Shown here piece by piece: positions 18,722 to 27,616 of a DNA stretch of 64,000 nt. Position 1 is the first letter of the stretch; the number at the start of each line of letters is the position of its first letter. This stretch comes from DASQPR01 sp963797675 (GTDB lineage: Bacteria > Actinomycetota > Actinomycetes > Mycobacteriales > Micromonosporaceae), in the NCBI GenBank assembly GCA_963797675.1, contig CAWCQQ010000002.1, forward strand, positions 1,116,001 to 1,180,000, given 5' to 3'. Position numbers and translations under genes: made by a program. Below the pieces are notes generated by a model, which made no database searches, was not told where the DNA came from, and saw only the letters and a program-made list of their open reading frames with translations.

Positions 18722-20305
18722 TTATTCGGGCTCGTTTAACGTCGGTATCGCAGCAAGATCGCTGATCACGCCGAGTGCCTCGGCAGCAGCGAGGGAATTT
18801 GCCCGAGATGCGCCGTGTGTCGTCACGAAGGCTCGGGCATCGCGGGGGCGCCACGTGGCGGGCCATCCCATCTCCAGCACGACCACGTCGGTGGATGCGG
18901 CCAGCGCGGCGATCAACTCCGGTGCTCCGGAAAGGCGGTGCAGGTTCCGCCCGACCAGGATGATCCGGCGGCCGGCTGCTTCGTCCGTGATCGCGGCGGC
19001 CAGCGGCGACGCGTTCGGTGTCACGGCCACGATGCGTCCGGCGGCGACGTGCGGCACCAGTCCCCACGCGACGCGGCCTTCGGCGATCGTGGTCGTGGCC
19101 TCGACCTGCACGATGAACGCCCCGGACAGGTCCGGCAGCGTGCCCTCGACGACCACCGCACGCCGCGCCGCCACAAGCCCGATCCCCTCCGCGCCGCTCG
19201 TTTGATCCCCGTCGCCTGCAGGGTCGCGATGGCCGGCGCCGATCGAGCGGTGCGGGCTCCCAGCACGGCCGCGAGCGTCACTCGCCGGCGAAGGCGCCGA
19301 CCGAGCGTGACCCGGCGAAGGCGCCGACTCAGCGTCACTTGCCCGTGGCGATGGTGTCGACCATGCGGCCAGCGCGCGAACCCGCTCCGCGGCCTCGATC
19401 AGGCGCGACTCGGCCAGGCGCCCGTCACCGACCGCCGTGACGATCTCCGAGACCACCGCCTCGACCAGCTCAGGCGTCACCCGCGCGCCGATGCACAGCA
19501 GGTCGGCACCGGCCGCCAGCGCGAGCACGGCTCCGGCCGGGATCCCACCGGCGTACGCGGTCGCGGCCCGCATCTCGAGTGCATCGGTGATGATGACCCC
19601 GTCGAATCCGAGGTCGGTTCGCAGCAGCCGCAGTGCCGGCGCGCTGAACGTCGCCGGCGCATCGCCGGTGAGCGACGGCACCCGGATGTGCGCGGTCATC
19701 ACCGCTCGGCAGCCGGCCGCAATCGCCGCCGCGAACGGCTCGAGCGCAGTAGTGGCAACGGTGGGCAGCGCGAGGTGCGAGTCGACCGTGGTCGCGCCGT
19801 GACCCGGAAAGTGTTTGGCGCACGCGGCGACACCCGCATCCTGCAAACCGCCGACGGCGGCGGCCGCATGCCGGGACACGAGCGCTGACGACGAGCCGAA
19901 GCTGCGCGTACCGATGACGGGGTTCTCGGCGGTCGTGTTGACGTCCACGACCGGCGCGAGATCGAGGTTGATGCCGACGGACGCCAAATGTGACCCGATG
20001 GCGCCGTAAATCGACCTGGTCAGGCCCGCATCGTCGGCCACACCGAGCGCGGCGTTACCCGGATAGGGGGATCCGGAACGTCTCCACAGGCGTGTGACGT
20101 CCCCGCCCTCCTCGTCAAGTGCGATCAATTGGTCCGGCCGGGCTGCGCGGAGGGACGTACAGAGCGTCTCCGCCGCATCGACATTGCTCTTAAAGAGCAC
20201 ATAACCGGCGATGCCCGACGCCGCTAGATCAAGAGTCCAGCCGGGTGCGCCCCGACCGTTGAACGCAGCGAGTAACGTCCCGAGCGCGAGCCGTCGAAGA
20301 TGCAC
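18722..20305 (-). CDS. nagZ: Glycoside hydrolase family 3 beta-N-acetylhexosaminidase (NagZ-like)
   Basis: About 527 residues. The GTG at 20305 is preferred over an in-frame TTG at 20326 because GGAGG lies directly before it. The catalytic domain shows KHFPGHGATTVDSH (the His/Asp acid-base loop typical of NagZ) and the nucleophile Asp in GVIITDALEM, so it should release N-acetylglucosamine from peptidoglycan fragments. A Ser-Pro-Ala-rich linker (about residues 320-370) with internal repeats joins it to a C-terminal domain like that of longer GH3 enzymes. There is no clear signal peptide; a cytoplasmic recycling role is likely. The ROK regulator is divergent, 115 bases away. Confidence 0.87.
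   Translation of the reverse strand: MHLRRLALGTLLAAFNGRGAPGWTLDLAASGIAGYVLFKSNVDAAETLCTSLRAARPDQLIALDEEGGDVTRLWRRSGSPYPGNAALGVADDAGLTRSIYGAIGSHLASVGINLDLAPVVDVNTTAENPVIGTRSFGSSSALVSRHAAAAVGGLQDAGVAACAKHFPGHGATTVDSHLALPTVATTALEPFAAAIAAGCRAVMTAHIRVPSLTGDAPATFSAPALRLLRTDLGFDGVIITDALEMRAATAYAGGIPAGAVLALAAGADLLCIGARVTPELVEAVVSEIVTAVGDGRLAESRLIEAAERVRALAAWSTPSPRASDAESAPSPGHARSAPSPASDARGRAGSPHRSIGAGHRDPAGDGDQTSGAEGIGLVAARRAVVVEGTLPDLSGAFIVQVEATTTIAEGRVAWGLVPHVAAGRIVAVTPNASPLAAAITDEAAGRRIILVGRNLHRLSGAPELIAALAASTDVVVLEMGWPATWRPRDARAFVTTHGASRANSLAAAEALGVISDLAAIPTLNEPE
19270..19335. repeat. Imperfect tandem repeat in the nagZ linker
   Basis: Two adjacent copies of about 27-30 bases share the block CCGGCGAAGGCGCCGAC, with a partial third start (cagcgtcac). 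In protein they encode the linker repeat SAPSP-(G/A)-(H/S)-x-(A/D). Such repeats vary by slippage, so linker length may differ between strains. Confidence 0.6.
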
Positions 20306-20382
20306 CGGACCTCCGGGAGTGGTCAAAAAACGGCGAGCCGCCTTGACCGTACGTTGCGGGTGCTCTTAGGCTTCGAAAACGG

Positions 20383-20396
20383 GTAAGAAACTTTAC
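20383..20396. promoter_or_regulatory. Candidate operator between nagZ and the ROK regulator
   Basis: The gap between the divergent genes is unusually AT-rich for this window and holds the imperfect palindrome GTAAGAAACTTTAC, followed by ACAAAATGTATG. AT-rich palindromes are the usual targets of ROK/NagC proteins, so this may be an autoregulatory site also controlling nagZ. The assignment rests on position and symmetry only. Confidence 0.35.
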
Positions 20397-20419
20397 AAAA
20401 TGTATGAGGTGCGCACGCG

Positions 20420-21613
20420 ATGACGATGACCCCGCTGCCCGGTACGCCGCGGCTGCTTCGAGCGATCAACGATCGCGCTGCGCTGGAACTTCTGCTGGCG
20501 CGCGGACCGCTGACCCGCTCCCAGATCGGAGAGCTTACCGGTCTGTCGAAGGTCACCGCATCACAACTCGTCGAACGGCTCGTCACCAGGGGACTCGTTA
20601 GTGGCGTCGGTGAGCAGGCCGGTGGCCGGGGCCCGAACGCGCAGCTCTACGCCGTACGGGCGGAGAGCGCGTACGTGGTCGGCGTCAACGTCGATGCGGA
20701 GCGTGCCGTCGCCGCCTGCGCCGATATCCGAGGTGCCGTCCACAGCCGGATCGAACTGTCGACGAAAGACACCGACGATCCGGTCGGCGTCGTCCACCGA
20801 GCCGTCGTCGAGGCTGCGAAGGAGGCGAACGCCCCGTTGAAGGACGTCCGTCGCGTCGTTCTCGGTACGCCCGGCCTCGTCGATCCGAAGACCGGCGACC
20901 TGACCTTCGCGTTCAACCTGCCCCGCTGGCAGCGAGGTCTGCTCGAGGCGCTGCGCGAAGACCTGCACATTCCGGTCACTTTCGAAAACGACGTGAACCT
21001 TGTCGCGGTCGCCGAGATGCACAGCGGCGCAGCCCAGGCCGTCGAGGACTTCATCCTCCTGTGGGCCGGTCAGGGCGTCGGTCTCGCCATCGTGATCGGC
21101 GGCAAGCTGCATCGGGGCTACACCGGTGCGGCCGGTGAGATCGGCTGGATGCCGGTCGCGGGTGCGCACGTCTACCGCGACCCGTCGCACAAGACGAAGG
21201 GCGGCTTCCAGCAACTCGTCAGCACCGAGCCGGTCCGCGCGTTGGCCCGGGAGCACGGCTTCAAGGGCGCCAGTGGTGCCGCCGCGGTCACGTCGGCCGT
21301 CCAGGCCGGCATCGCCGGTGGTCCGGTGCTCGACGAGATCGCGAGCCGGCTCGCCGTCGGTATCGCCTCGGTCTGCGTCGTGCTGGACCCGCCGCTGGTC
21401 GTACTGGCCGGCGAGATCAGCCAGGCCGGCGGGCAGGCGCTCGCGCAGCGGGTGGAGCACGAGGTCGCCGCGATCGCTCCGGTCTCGCCGCGGGTCGTGG
21501 TGACCGCCGGACCGCCGGAGCCGATCGTCGACGGTGCACTCCGGACCGCCCTGGTCGCCGTACGCGACGAGGTGTTCGGCTCGACCGTCGACGACATGAC
21601 CGCGGCGACCTGA
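20420..21613 (+). CDS. ROK-family transcriptional regulator (NagC/Mlc-like)
   Basis: 397 residues. An N-terminal winged helix-turn-helix (about 15-70: LLLARGPLTRSQIGELTGLSKVTASQLVERLVTRGLV) precedes an ASKHA sugar-kinase-like domain (GVNVDAERAVAACADI; LGTPGLVDPKTG; GQGVGLAIVIGGKLHRGYTGAAGEIG). The classical ROK zinc motif (CxCGxxGC) is absent; the corresponding region reads KTKGGFQQLVST, so ligand binding does not use the canonical Cys site. Its position divergent from the NagZ-like hexosaminidase suggests control by an amino sugar such as GlcNAc. A GAGGTG Shine-Dalgarno lies nine bases before the ATG at 20420. Confidence 0.87.
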   Translation: MTMTPLPGTPRLLRAINDRAALELLLARGPLTRSQIGELTGLSKVTASQLVERLVTRGLVSGVGEQAGGRGPNAQLYAVRAESAYVVGVNVDAERAVAACADIRGAVHSRIELSTKDTDDPVGVVHRAVVEAAKEANAPLKDVRRVVLGTPGLVDPKTGDLTFAFNLPRWQRGLLEALREDLHIPVTFENDVNLVAVAEMHSGAAQAVEDFILLWAGQGVGLAIVIGGKLHRGYTGAAGEIGWMPVAGAHVYRDPSHKTKGGFQQLVSTEPVRALAREHGFKGASGAAAVTSAVQAGIAGGPVLDEIASRLAVGIASVCVVLDPPLVVLAGEISQAGGQALAQRVEHEVAAIAPVSPRVVVTAGPPEPIVDGALRTALVAVRDEVFGSTVDDMTAAT

Positions 21614-21623
21614 CCTCCGATCG

Positions 21624-22643
21624 TCAGCTCACGTCGCGCCGGCGGAATGCAACGAAGGCCCAGGTCAGCAGGATCGCGGCGCCGATCGCGAACACCTCGG
21701 CCGACGAGTGCATCCGCATGTACCAATCCGGCCCGGGCGAGCACTCCTGGCCCTGATCCGTCATCGGTTGGCAGACCATCGGGCCTTCGAGCGCGTAGGA
21801 CTTGTCCAGCCACGCGGCGACGTAGCGGGACAGGATGAACCGTTCCGGCCGGAGCACGTGCATCGAATTGAGGATGGTGAGCCCCGCGCCTTCGACGATG
21901 ACCGCGTAGCCGACCGCGATGCCCAGTGCCGTCACGGTGCCACGGCCGATCGCCGCAATCGCGAAGCCCAGCACCGTCACGACCAGCGCGAGCGCGAACC
22001 CTCGGGCGCCGTCGAGCAGGAACGACTGCTCCATGCCCGAGGTCACGTGCCCCATGGTTCCGCGGAACTTCGCCAACCCCAGAAGAAGACCGAGCCACAC
22101 CGCACCCAGAGCAAGACCACTGGCTAGTACGCACAACAGCAGCGCGCCCAGCTTCGTGCTGAGCAGCGCGAGCCGCCGAGGTCGCCAGAGCAGCAGGTTC
22201 GCCATGTTGCCGCTGGACCACTCGGCGCCGACGAACGACGCCCCGACCGCGAATCCGAACAGCGTCAGGATGCCGCCGAACAGCAGGATCATGTTCTTCG
22301 CCTGGCTCGCGAAGTTCCATGAGTCCGGCAGGAAGCCGCGCAGATCCGGCGTGAAGTTCCCGAAGAGGTCCGAGCAGTTTGCGCCGCCGATGTCGTACTC
22401 CGAACCGGCCGGTGCCGGGCCGTTCGCGTTCGCTGCTTGACATGCGGCGAGCTGCTGCTTGCCTAGATCGACGAAGTGCTGCTGCTGGACCTTCGCTTGC
22501 GCGTAGTCGGCCGGACTCAACGTCTGGGAATCGCGGCCGATGCCGATCAGGATGACGCCCATCAGGATCAGCACGATCAGCAGCATGATGCGGGTGAACC
22601 GGCGGGCGAAGAAGCGCCGGCACTCGGAGATGAGGAGGTTCAC
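21624..22643 (-). CDS. ABC-2 type transporter permease
   Basis: 339 residues with six predicted membrane segments (residues about 15-35, 120-145, 168-195, 215-240, 245-265 and 315-333). A large extracytoplasmic loop between the first two has two cysteines (AACQAANAN; GGANCSDLFG). Its ATG overlaps the stop of the ATP-binding gene upstream (ATGA at 22640-22643), so the two are translationally coupled and form one exporter. The layout matches YhaP/NatB-like ABC-2 permeases; the substrate is unknown. Confidence 0.83.
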   Translation of the reverse strand: MNLLISECRRFFARRFTRIMLLIVLILMGVILIGIGRDSQTLSPADYAQAKVQQQHFVDLGKQQLAACQAANANGPAPAGSEYDIGGANCSDLFGNFTPDLRGFLPDSWNFASQAKNMILLFGGILTLFGFAVGASFVGAEWSSGNMANLLLWRPRRLALLSTKLGALLLCVLASGLALGAVWLGLLLGLAKFRGTMGHVTSGMEQSFLLDGARGFALALVVTVLGFAIAAIGRGTVTALGIAVGYAVIVEGAGLTILNSMHVLRPERFILSRYVAAWLDKSYALEGPMVCQPMTDQGQECSPGPDWYMRMHSSAEVFAIGAAILLTWAFVAFRRRDVS

Positions 22644-23635
22644 GCGTCGATCCCGTTCACGTCGGCGACCGAGGCGGTCGGCTGTCGAGGCAGGTCGTCG
22701 ACCTGACGATGGGCGTTCTGCTCCGGCATCGTGCCGGTCAGCTCGAGGAACACGTTCTCCAGGTCGGGCCGCAGCGGCGTCAGCTCGGAGATCCAGAGAC
22801 CCTGGCTGCCGAGCGTTTCGGTGATCCAGGCCGGGTCGGCGACGTCGGTGAGGACGAGATGGTCGTCGGCTCGGCGTACCACTGCGCCCTGGTCTTCCAG
22901 AACGGCCGCGGCCTTGAGGTGATCGGCCACCTTGACCCGGTATTCGCCCTTGTCCGACGCGGCCAGCACGTCGGCGACCGGACCGTACGCGACGCGGCGG
23001 CCGGCCGAGATGATCGTGACCGAGTCGCAGATCAGCTGGATCTCGCCGAGGATGTGGCTGGACAGCACGACGGTGACGCCGTCGCTCGACAGCTGGCGCA
23101 TCAGGTCGCGCATCTCGCGGATGCCGCCGGGGTCGAGGCCGTTCGCCGGTTCGTCCAGGATCAGCAGCTCCGGCGACTTGAGCAGCGCGGTCGCGACGGC
23201 CAGGCGCTGCTTCATGCCGAGCGAGTAGGTCTTGACCCGGTCCTTCGCGCGGTCACGCAGGCCGACGATCTCGAGCACCTCGTCGACCCGAGTGTGCGGG
23301 ATGCCAGCGCCGGATGCGAGCAGCTTGAGCGTACGAAGGCCGCTGAAGTTGCTGAAGAACTGCGGGCTCTCCACGACCGCGCCGACCCGCTGGATCACGT
23401 GCGGCAGCGCGTGCGGGACCTCCTCGCCGAGGATGCGCATCGTGCCGTCGTTGCGGCGGACGAGGCCGAGCAGCGTACGCAGGGTGGTGGTCTTGCCGGA
23501 TCCGTTCGGCCCGAGGAAGCCGTGCACCTCGCCCGCCTCGACGACCATGTCGAATCCGTCCAGCGCGACGCGCGGCTTGCGGCCGACTCGGCGGTACTGC
23601 TTGCGCAGCCCGGTGATCTCGATGACTGGAGACAT
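22640..23635 (-). CDS. ABC transporter ATP-binding protein of the ABC-2 exporter
   Basis: 331 residues from the ATG at 23635 (MSPVIEITGLRKQYRRVGRKPRVALDGF). An upstream in-frame start is possible but adds non-conserved residues. Walker A GPNGSGKTT, Q-loop VVESPQFFSNFSG, signature YSLGMKQRL, Walker B LLILDEPANGLDPGG and H-loop SSH are all intact. About 110 residues follow the nucleotide-binding domain, including PDLENVFLELTG, a motif common in drug- or bacteriocin-exporter ATPases (BcrA/CcmA type). It drives the permease encoded immediately downstream. Confidence 0.9.
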   Translation of the reverse strand: MSPVIEITGLRKQYRRVGRKPRVALDGFDMVVEAGEVHGFLGPNGSGKTTTLRTLLGLVRRNDGTMRILGEEVPHALPHVIQRVGAVVESPQFFSNFSGLRTLKLLASGAGIPHTRVDEVLEIVGLRDRAKDRVKTYSLGMKQRLAVATALLKSPELLILDEPANGLDPGGIREMRDLMRQLSSDGVTVVLSSHILGEIQLICDSVTIISAGRRVAYGPVADVLAASDKGEYRVKVADHLKAAAVLEDQGAVVRRADDHLVLTDVADPAWITETLGSQGLWISELTPLRPDLENVFLELTGTMPEQNAHRQVDDLPRQPTASVADVNGIDA

Positions 23636-23714
23636 GCGACACACCTTAGGCGGCGAGCGCACGTGTCAGGGGGCGCAGCGCGTCACGCGCATCGGTTCAT
23701 GATTGGATGTCGGC

Positions 23715-24521
23715 GTGTCCAGCGACTTCGCGGTAGATCCTGACCTGGTGATTGATATCGCGGCCGCGAACGTCGTCCGCGGCGAGAAGTATTTGCTCCG
23801 GGACGTGTCGTGGCGGGTCGAGCTGGACGAGCGCTGGGTCGTGCTCGGTCCGAACGGCGCCGGTAAGACCACGTTGATGTCGCTGGCCGCGGCTCGCCTG
23901 TTTCCGACCACCGGCACCGTGCACGTACTCGGCGAGGTGCTCGGGCGGGTCGACGTCCACGAGTTGCGTACCCGGATCGGTCTGTCGACGGTCGGTCTGC
24001 ACGATCGGATCCCGCCGGACGAGACCGTACGCGACGTGGTCGTGACCGCATCCTGGTCGGTGATCGGGCGGTTCCGGGAGTCGTACGCCCCGCAGGACGT
24101 ACGCCGGGCCGAGTCTCTGCTCCGCCAGCTCGGCGCCGGAGCGCTCGCCGATCGCGTCTACGGGACGTTGTCCGAGGGTGAGCGCAAGCGGGTCCAGATC
24201 GCCCGTGCGCTGATGACCGACCCCGAGCTGCTGTTGCTCGATGAGCCGGCGGCCGGTCTCGATCTGGGCGGGCGTGAGGACCTGGTAGCGCGCCTCGCGG
24301 CGCTGGCGATGGACCCGGACGCACCCGCGATGGTAGTGGTCACGCATCACGTCGAGGAGATCCCGGCCGGGTTCACCCACGCGATCCTGCTGCGCGACGG
24401 CGGCGTGGTCGCCCAGGGCCTGCTCCGGGCGACGGTCACCGGCCCCAACCTGTCCGCCGCGTTCGGCTTGCCGCTCAATGTCCGGTACGCGAACGGGCGT
24501 TTCACGGCCCGCGCGGCATAA
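23715..24521 (+). CDS. Orphan ABC ATP-binding protein
   Basis: 268 residues from the GTG at 23715; an in-frame TTG at 23703 is an alternative. Walker A GPNGAGKTT, signature LSEGERKR, Walker B LLLLDEPAAGLDLGG and H-loop VVVTHH are intact. The pattern ISTVGLHDRIPPDETVRDVVVTA is close to iron/molybdate-type (ModF/FetA-like) ATPases. No permease or binding protein lies beside it, so it may work with a distant partner. It is divergent from the ABC-2 exporter operon. Confidence 0.85.
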   Translation: MSSDFAVDPDLVIDIAAANVVRGEKYLLRDVSWRVELDERWVVLGPNGAGKTTLMSLAAARLFPTTGTVHVLGEVLGRVDVHELRTRIGLSTVGLHDRIPPDETVRDVVVTASWSVIGRFRESYAPQDVRRAESLLRQLGAGALADRVYGTLSEGERKRVQIARALMTDPELLLLDEPAAGLDLGGREDLVARLAALAMDPDAPAMVVVTHHVEEIPAGFTHAILLRDGGVVAQGLLRATVTGPNLSAAFGLPLNVRYANGRFTARAA

Positions 24522-24572
24522 ATCCGGGTCATTCTGGATGTAAGTGCTGCTCAGGTCGGGGACGATCGAGTG

Positions 24573-24968
24573 ATGCGAGTGATCCTCAACATCCTGTGGC
24601 TGGTGTTCTGCGGCATCTGGATGGCGATCGGCTATGTCATCGCCGGTGTCATCTGCTGCATCCTGATCATCACGATTCCGTTCGGCATCGCGTCGTTCCG
24701 CATCGCCGGATATGCGCTCTGGCCGTTCGGCCGGACGACCGTGAAGAAACCCGAGGCCGGTGCGGGATCGCTGATCGGCAACATCATCTGGTTCGTGTTC
24801 GCCGGGCTCTGGCTCGCCATCGGGCACGTCCTGACCAGCATCCCGCTGTTCATCTCGATCATCGGGATTCCGTTCGGCTGGGCGAATCTCAAAATGATCC
24901 CGCTCGCGCTCGCGCCGCTGGGCCGGGAGATCGTCGACTCCGACGCGCCCGGTGTTAACGTGCGGTGA
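24573..24968 (+). CDS. YccF-family (DUF307) inner-membrane protein
   Basis: 131 residues from the ATG at 24573; a GTG lies one codon upstream. Two copies of the YccF repeat are visible: NILWLVFCGIWMAIGYVIAGVICCILIITIPFGIASFRIA and NIIWFVFAGLWLAIGHVLTSIPLFISIIGIPFGWANLKM. Each contains a W.AIG..........I.IPFG core and hydrophobic hairpins, giving a four-helix membrane protein. The biochemical role of YccF is unknown. Confidence 0.88.
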   Translation: MRVILNILWLVFCGIWMAIGYVIAGVICCILIITIPFGIASFRIAGYALWPFGRTTVKKPEAGAGSLIGNIIWFVFAGLWLAIGHVLTSIPLFISIIGIPFGWANLKMIPLALAPLGREIVDSDAPGVNVR

Positions 24969-24998
24969 GTTCGCCAGACCCTAGGCAAGGAGGCCGCG

Positions 24999-25775
24999 GT
25001 GGGAGAGTTCGTCCAGCTTTCGGTAACGGACGGCATCGGCACGATCAAGCTGGAACGTCCGCCGATGAACGCACTGAACATCGCGATCCAGGAAGAGTTG
25101 CGGTCCGCCGCCTCGACCTTCACGGCAGACCCAGCGGTACGGGCAGTCATCGTGTACGGCGGCGAGCGCGTATTTGCGGCCGGCGCCGATATCAAGGAGA
25201 TGGGTGACATGTCCTACGTGGACATGTCGGCTCGAGCCGGCGCCCTGTCGTCCGCGTTCGACTCGGTCGCCCGGATCCCGAAGCCAGTCGTGGCCGCGAT
25301 CGCCGGATACGCGCTCGGCGGCGGCTGCGAACTCGCGCTCGCCTGCGACTGGCGGGTCGCTTCCGCGGACGCGAAGCTCGGGCAGCCGGAGATCAACCTC
25401 GGCATCATCCCGGGTGCGGGTGGCACCCAGCGCCTGTCCCGCCTGATCGGGCCGGCGCGTGCGAAGGATCTGATCATGTCCGGTCGGTTCGTGGGTGCCG
25501 CCGAAGCGCTGCAGATCGGCCTCGTCGACAAGGTCGTACCGACCGCCGAAGAGGTCTACGGCGCCGCTGTCGCGATGGTCACGCCGTACGTCGCCGGACC
25601 GGCCACCGCGCTCCGCGCCGCCAAGATGGCGATCGACGGCGGCCTGGAAATGGACATCGCGTCCGGTCTCGCATGGGAGTCGCAGCTGTTCGCGGCGCTG
25701 TTCGCGACGGACGACAAGCGGGAGGGTATGAACGCGTTCGTGGAGAAGCGCAAGCCGAAGTTCACCGGCCGATAA
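24999..25775 (+). CDS. Enoyl-CoA hydratase/isomerase family protein
   Basis: 258 residues from a GTG at 24999 with a strong AAGGAGG six bases upstream. Crotonase landmarks: FAAGADIKEMG (first oxyanion-hole loop), GYALGGGCELALACDWRVAS (second), and GQPEINLGIIPGAGGTQRLSRLIG with both acidic residues of classical 2-enoyl-CoA hydratases. It should hydrate trans-2-enoyl-CoA in fatty acid or branched-chain acyl-CoA oxidation. It stands 30 bases after yccF and may share its transcript. Confidence 0.9.
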   Translation: MGEFVQLSVTDGIGTIKLERPPMNALNIAIQEELRSAASTFTADPAVRAVIVYGGERVFAAGADIKEMGDMSYVDMSARAGALSSAFDSVARIPKPVVAAIAGYALGGGCELALACDWRVASADAKLGQPEINLGIIPGAGGTQRLSRLIGPARAKDLIMSGRFVGAAEALQIGLVDKVVPTAEEVYGAAVAMVTPYVAGPATALRAAKMAIDGGLEMDIASGLAWESQLFAALFATDDKREGMNAFVEKRKPKFTGR

Positions 25776-25829
25776 TGCCAACGGCCGTGAGCCGTATCTT
25801 TCCAGCCCCGATCCGCGTCGAGTTCAGGT

Positions 25830-26846
25830 ATGAGTGACATCGCACCCGCGCTCGGCGCGGATCTCCTGGAAACCGTCCGCCGAGCCCGCCGCGAATTCCA
25901 GTCGAGCGTCGAGCCGCTGCGGCCTTCGCTCTACCGGTACTGCCGCCGGCTCACCGGAAACGTCTGGGACGCCGAGGATCTCGTCCAGGAGACGCTGATG
26001 CGGGCATTCGCGCGCGCGTCGCAGTCGCATGTCGAGGTCGAGAACCCGATGGGCTGGCTCGTTCGGATCGCGACGAACGCGTACATCGACGGGTGGCGGC
26101 GACCGGCGCCGATGCCGACCGAGGTGGGCGACAAGGCGGTCACGGAATTGGTTGACGGACTGGAGGTTCGCGACGCGCTGGGCGACGTCGCCGCGCTGCT
26201 GCCGCCCCAGGAGCGCGCCGCGGTCGTCCTCAAGGATGTGTTCGATCTGCCGTTGGCGGAGATCGCGGCGATGCTGAACACGACGGTCGGCGCGGTGAAG
26301 GCGGCGCTGCATCGAGGCCGGGCGAAGCTCGCGGACCAGGACTCGGCCGCCGACCGGCCCCGGCCGAGCCGCGCGGTGCTCGACGCGATGGCGGACGCGT
26401 TCAGCTCTTACGACCTGGATCGGCTCGCGGCGCTCTTCCTCGCGGATGCACAGTGCGAAGTGCTCAACATGGTGTACGAGGTCGGTCGCGAAACCATCCG
26501 TAACGGTTCGTTGCACCACACGCTGGTCCTGGAGACGGACGTACGCTACCGGGCCCAGGTCGTGTCGTTCGCCGGCGAGGACGTGGTCGTGCTGTGGCAG
26601 CGTCCGGCCACAGCTGCTGCTCCGCCGCCGATCGGCCTACCGCCGATCGGGCTCCCGCCGGTCGGCATGCAGTCGATCGGCACCGCGTTCCTACCGGCCC
26701 CCGAGGTGATCGGCGACGTGATCCGGGTCGACACCGCGGACGGCGGCATCAGCCGGATGCGCGTCTACTACTTCTGCCCCGAGGCGCTGGCCGAGTTCGC
26801 CGAGACGCTCAATCTCCCCGTCCAGACCCACGGCTACCACCTCTGA
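25830..26846 (+). CDS. ECF-type sigma factor with C-terminal SnoaL/NTF2-like domain
   Basis: 338 residues. Region 2 (YRYCRRLTGNVWDAEDLVQETLMRAFARASQ...NPMGWLVRIATNAYIDGWRR) and region 4 (LPPQERAAVVLKDVFDLPLAEIAAMLNTTVGAVKAALHRGRAKL) are clear. The remaining 150 residues form a SnoaL-like domain (VLDAMADAFSSYDLDRLAALFLADAQCEV...), as in extended ECF sigma factors that need no anti-sigma partner. A short Pro-Ile-Gly-Leu repeat (PPIGLPPIGLPPVGM) sits inside it. No anti-sigma gene is adjacent, which agrees with regulation through the C-terminal domain. No ribosome-binding site is evident before the ATG at 25830. Confidence 0.88.
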   Translation: MSDIAPALGADLLETVRRARREFQSSVEPLRPSLYRYCRRLTGNVWDAEDLVQETLMRAFARASQSHVEVENPMGWLVRIATNAYIDGWRRPAPMPTEVGDKAVTELVDGLEVRDALGDVAALLPPQERAAVVLKDVFDLPLAEIAAMLNTTVGAVKAALHRGRAKLADQDSAADRPRPSRAVLDAMADAFSSYDLDRLAALFLADAQCEVLNMVYEVGRETIRNGSLHHTLVLETDVRYRAQVVSFAGEDVVVLWQRPATAAAPPPIGLPPIGLPPVGMQSIGTAFLPAPEVIGDVIRVDTADGGISRMRVYYFCPEALAEFAETLNLPVQTHGYHL

Positions 26847-27359
26847 GCTGGGCTCATCGTCGGCTTCCTGAATCATTCGCGCCTCCCAGTACCGCTCCGC
26901 CCAGCGGCGGTCGGCGGCCCTGGCCTCGTCTCGCCAGCGGCGTGAACGCGTGAATGTGTAGGGTCCACGCCGAGGCTCCCACCAGGGTCGGAACCGTTCT
27001 TCGATGGCCTTGACGGGATCGAGATGTGCCGGCAGTCGTCGGCCACCCAGGTCGCGGAAGATGCCGGCCAACTCCGTCATCGGCACGATCGGCACGTTGT
27101 CGTCATCGCAGATCAGAAGCCGACAGCCGGCGCTTTGCACGAGCTTGCTGAGCGTCGACAGCCGCGGGTCGCCAGCCCGGTCGCCGTCGAGTTCGAGGCG
27201 TTCGATCGTCGAATGCGCAACGCCGGATCGTGCACTCAGATCGCGCTGGCTGACGTCGGCGGTCCGGCGCAGCGCACGAAGATAGTCGCCGAGTTGCTTC
27301 GTGACGTCCGGCGGCCACTTCGCCTTCGCCGACTGGCCCGGCGATTCCGTGTTGTCCAT
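26691..27359 (-). CDS. XRE-family helix-turn-helix protein
   Basis: The frame starts at the ATG at 27359 (MDNTESPGQSAKAKWPPD). Residues 18-75 form an XRE domain (LGDYLRALRRTADVSQRDLSARSGVAHSTIERLELDGDRAGDPRLSTLSKLVQSAG), followed by a basic Trp-rich segment (RFRPWWEPRRGPYTFTRSRRWRDEARAADRRWAERYWEARM). The frame runs on to 26691, overlapping the convergent sigma-factor gene by 156 bases. The last 55 residues have the composition of antisense sigma sequence. The true stop is probably near 26850, hidden by a single-base error. Targets are unknown. Confidence 0.7.
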   Translation of the reverse strand: MDNTESPGQSAKAKWPPDVTKQLGDYLRALRRTADVSQRDLSARSGVAHSTIERLELDGDRAGDPRLSTLSKLVQSAGCRLLICDDDNVPIVPMTELAGIFRDLGGRRLPAHLDPVKAIEERFRPWWEPRRGPYTFTRSRRWRDEARAADRRWAERYWEARMIQEADDEPSSEVVAVGLDGEIERLGELGQRLGAEVVDAHPADAAVRGVDPDHVADHLGGR

Positions 27360-27433
27360 CCACACATCAAATCGGCCCGCACGCCGTGATCGCCAGCACA
27401 AGATTTCGCCTGTGGATAACTCTCGGCGCCTCG

Positions 27434-27486
27434 GTGTTGTTTTGAGCGCCTACCACTCTGCACCGTTTGCGAGTCCAGAGCGGTAG
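27434..27486. repeat. Palindromic repeat R1 (53 bp)
   Basis: The block runs from GTGTTGTTTTGAGCGCC to CGGTAG. Inside, TACCACTCTG pairs with CAGAGCGGTA around CACCGTTTGCGAGTC. It is identical to R2 except at one position. The 540-base stretch 27360-27898 carries no gene that I can support; the three R elements are its only clear structure. Confidence 0.75.
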
Positions 27487-27563
27487 GACGCCGAAAACAC
27501 TGCCAGGAGGGCAGCAATAGTCCATAGAGGCGACGGCTCGTGGCCGTTGCTTGCGGCAGCGGT

Positions 27564-27616
27564 GTGTTGTTTTGAGCGCCTACCACTCTGCACCGTTTGC
27601 GAGTCCAGAGAGGTAG
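27564..27616. repeat. Palindromic repeat R2 (53 bp)
   Basis: Same orientation as R1, 130 bases downstream start to start, with 52 of 53 positions equal. Weak similarity (CGC.GAAA..CTG) continues about 17 bases beyond the right end. Confidence 0.75.
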
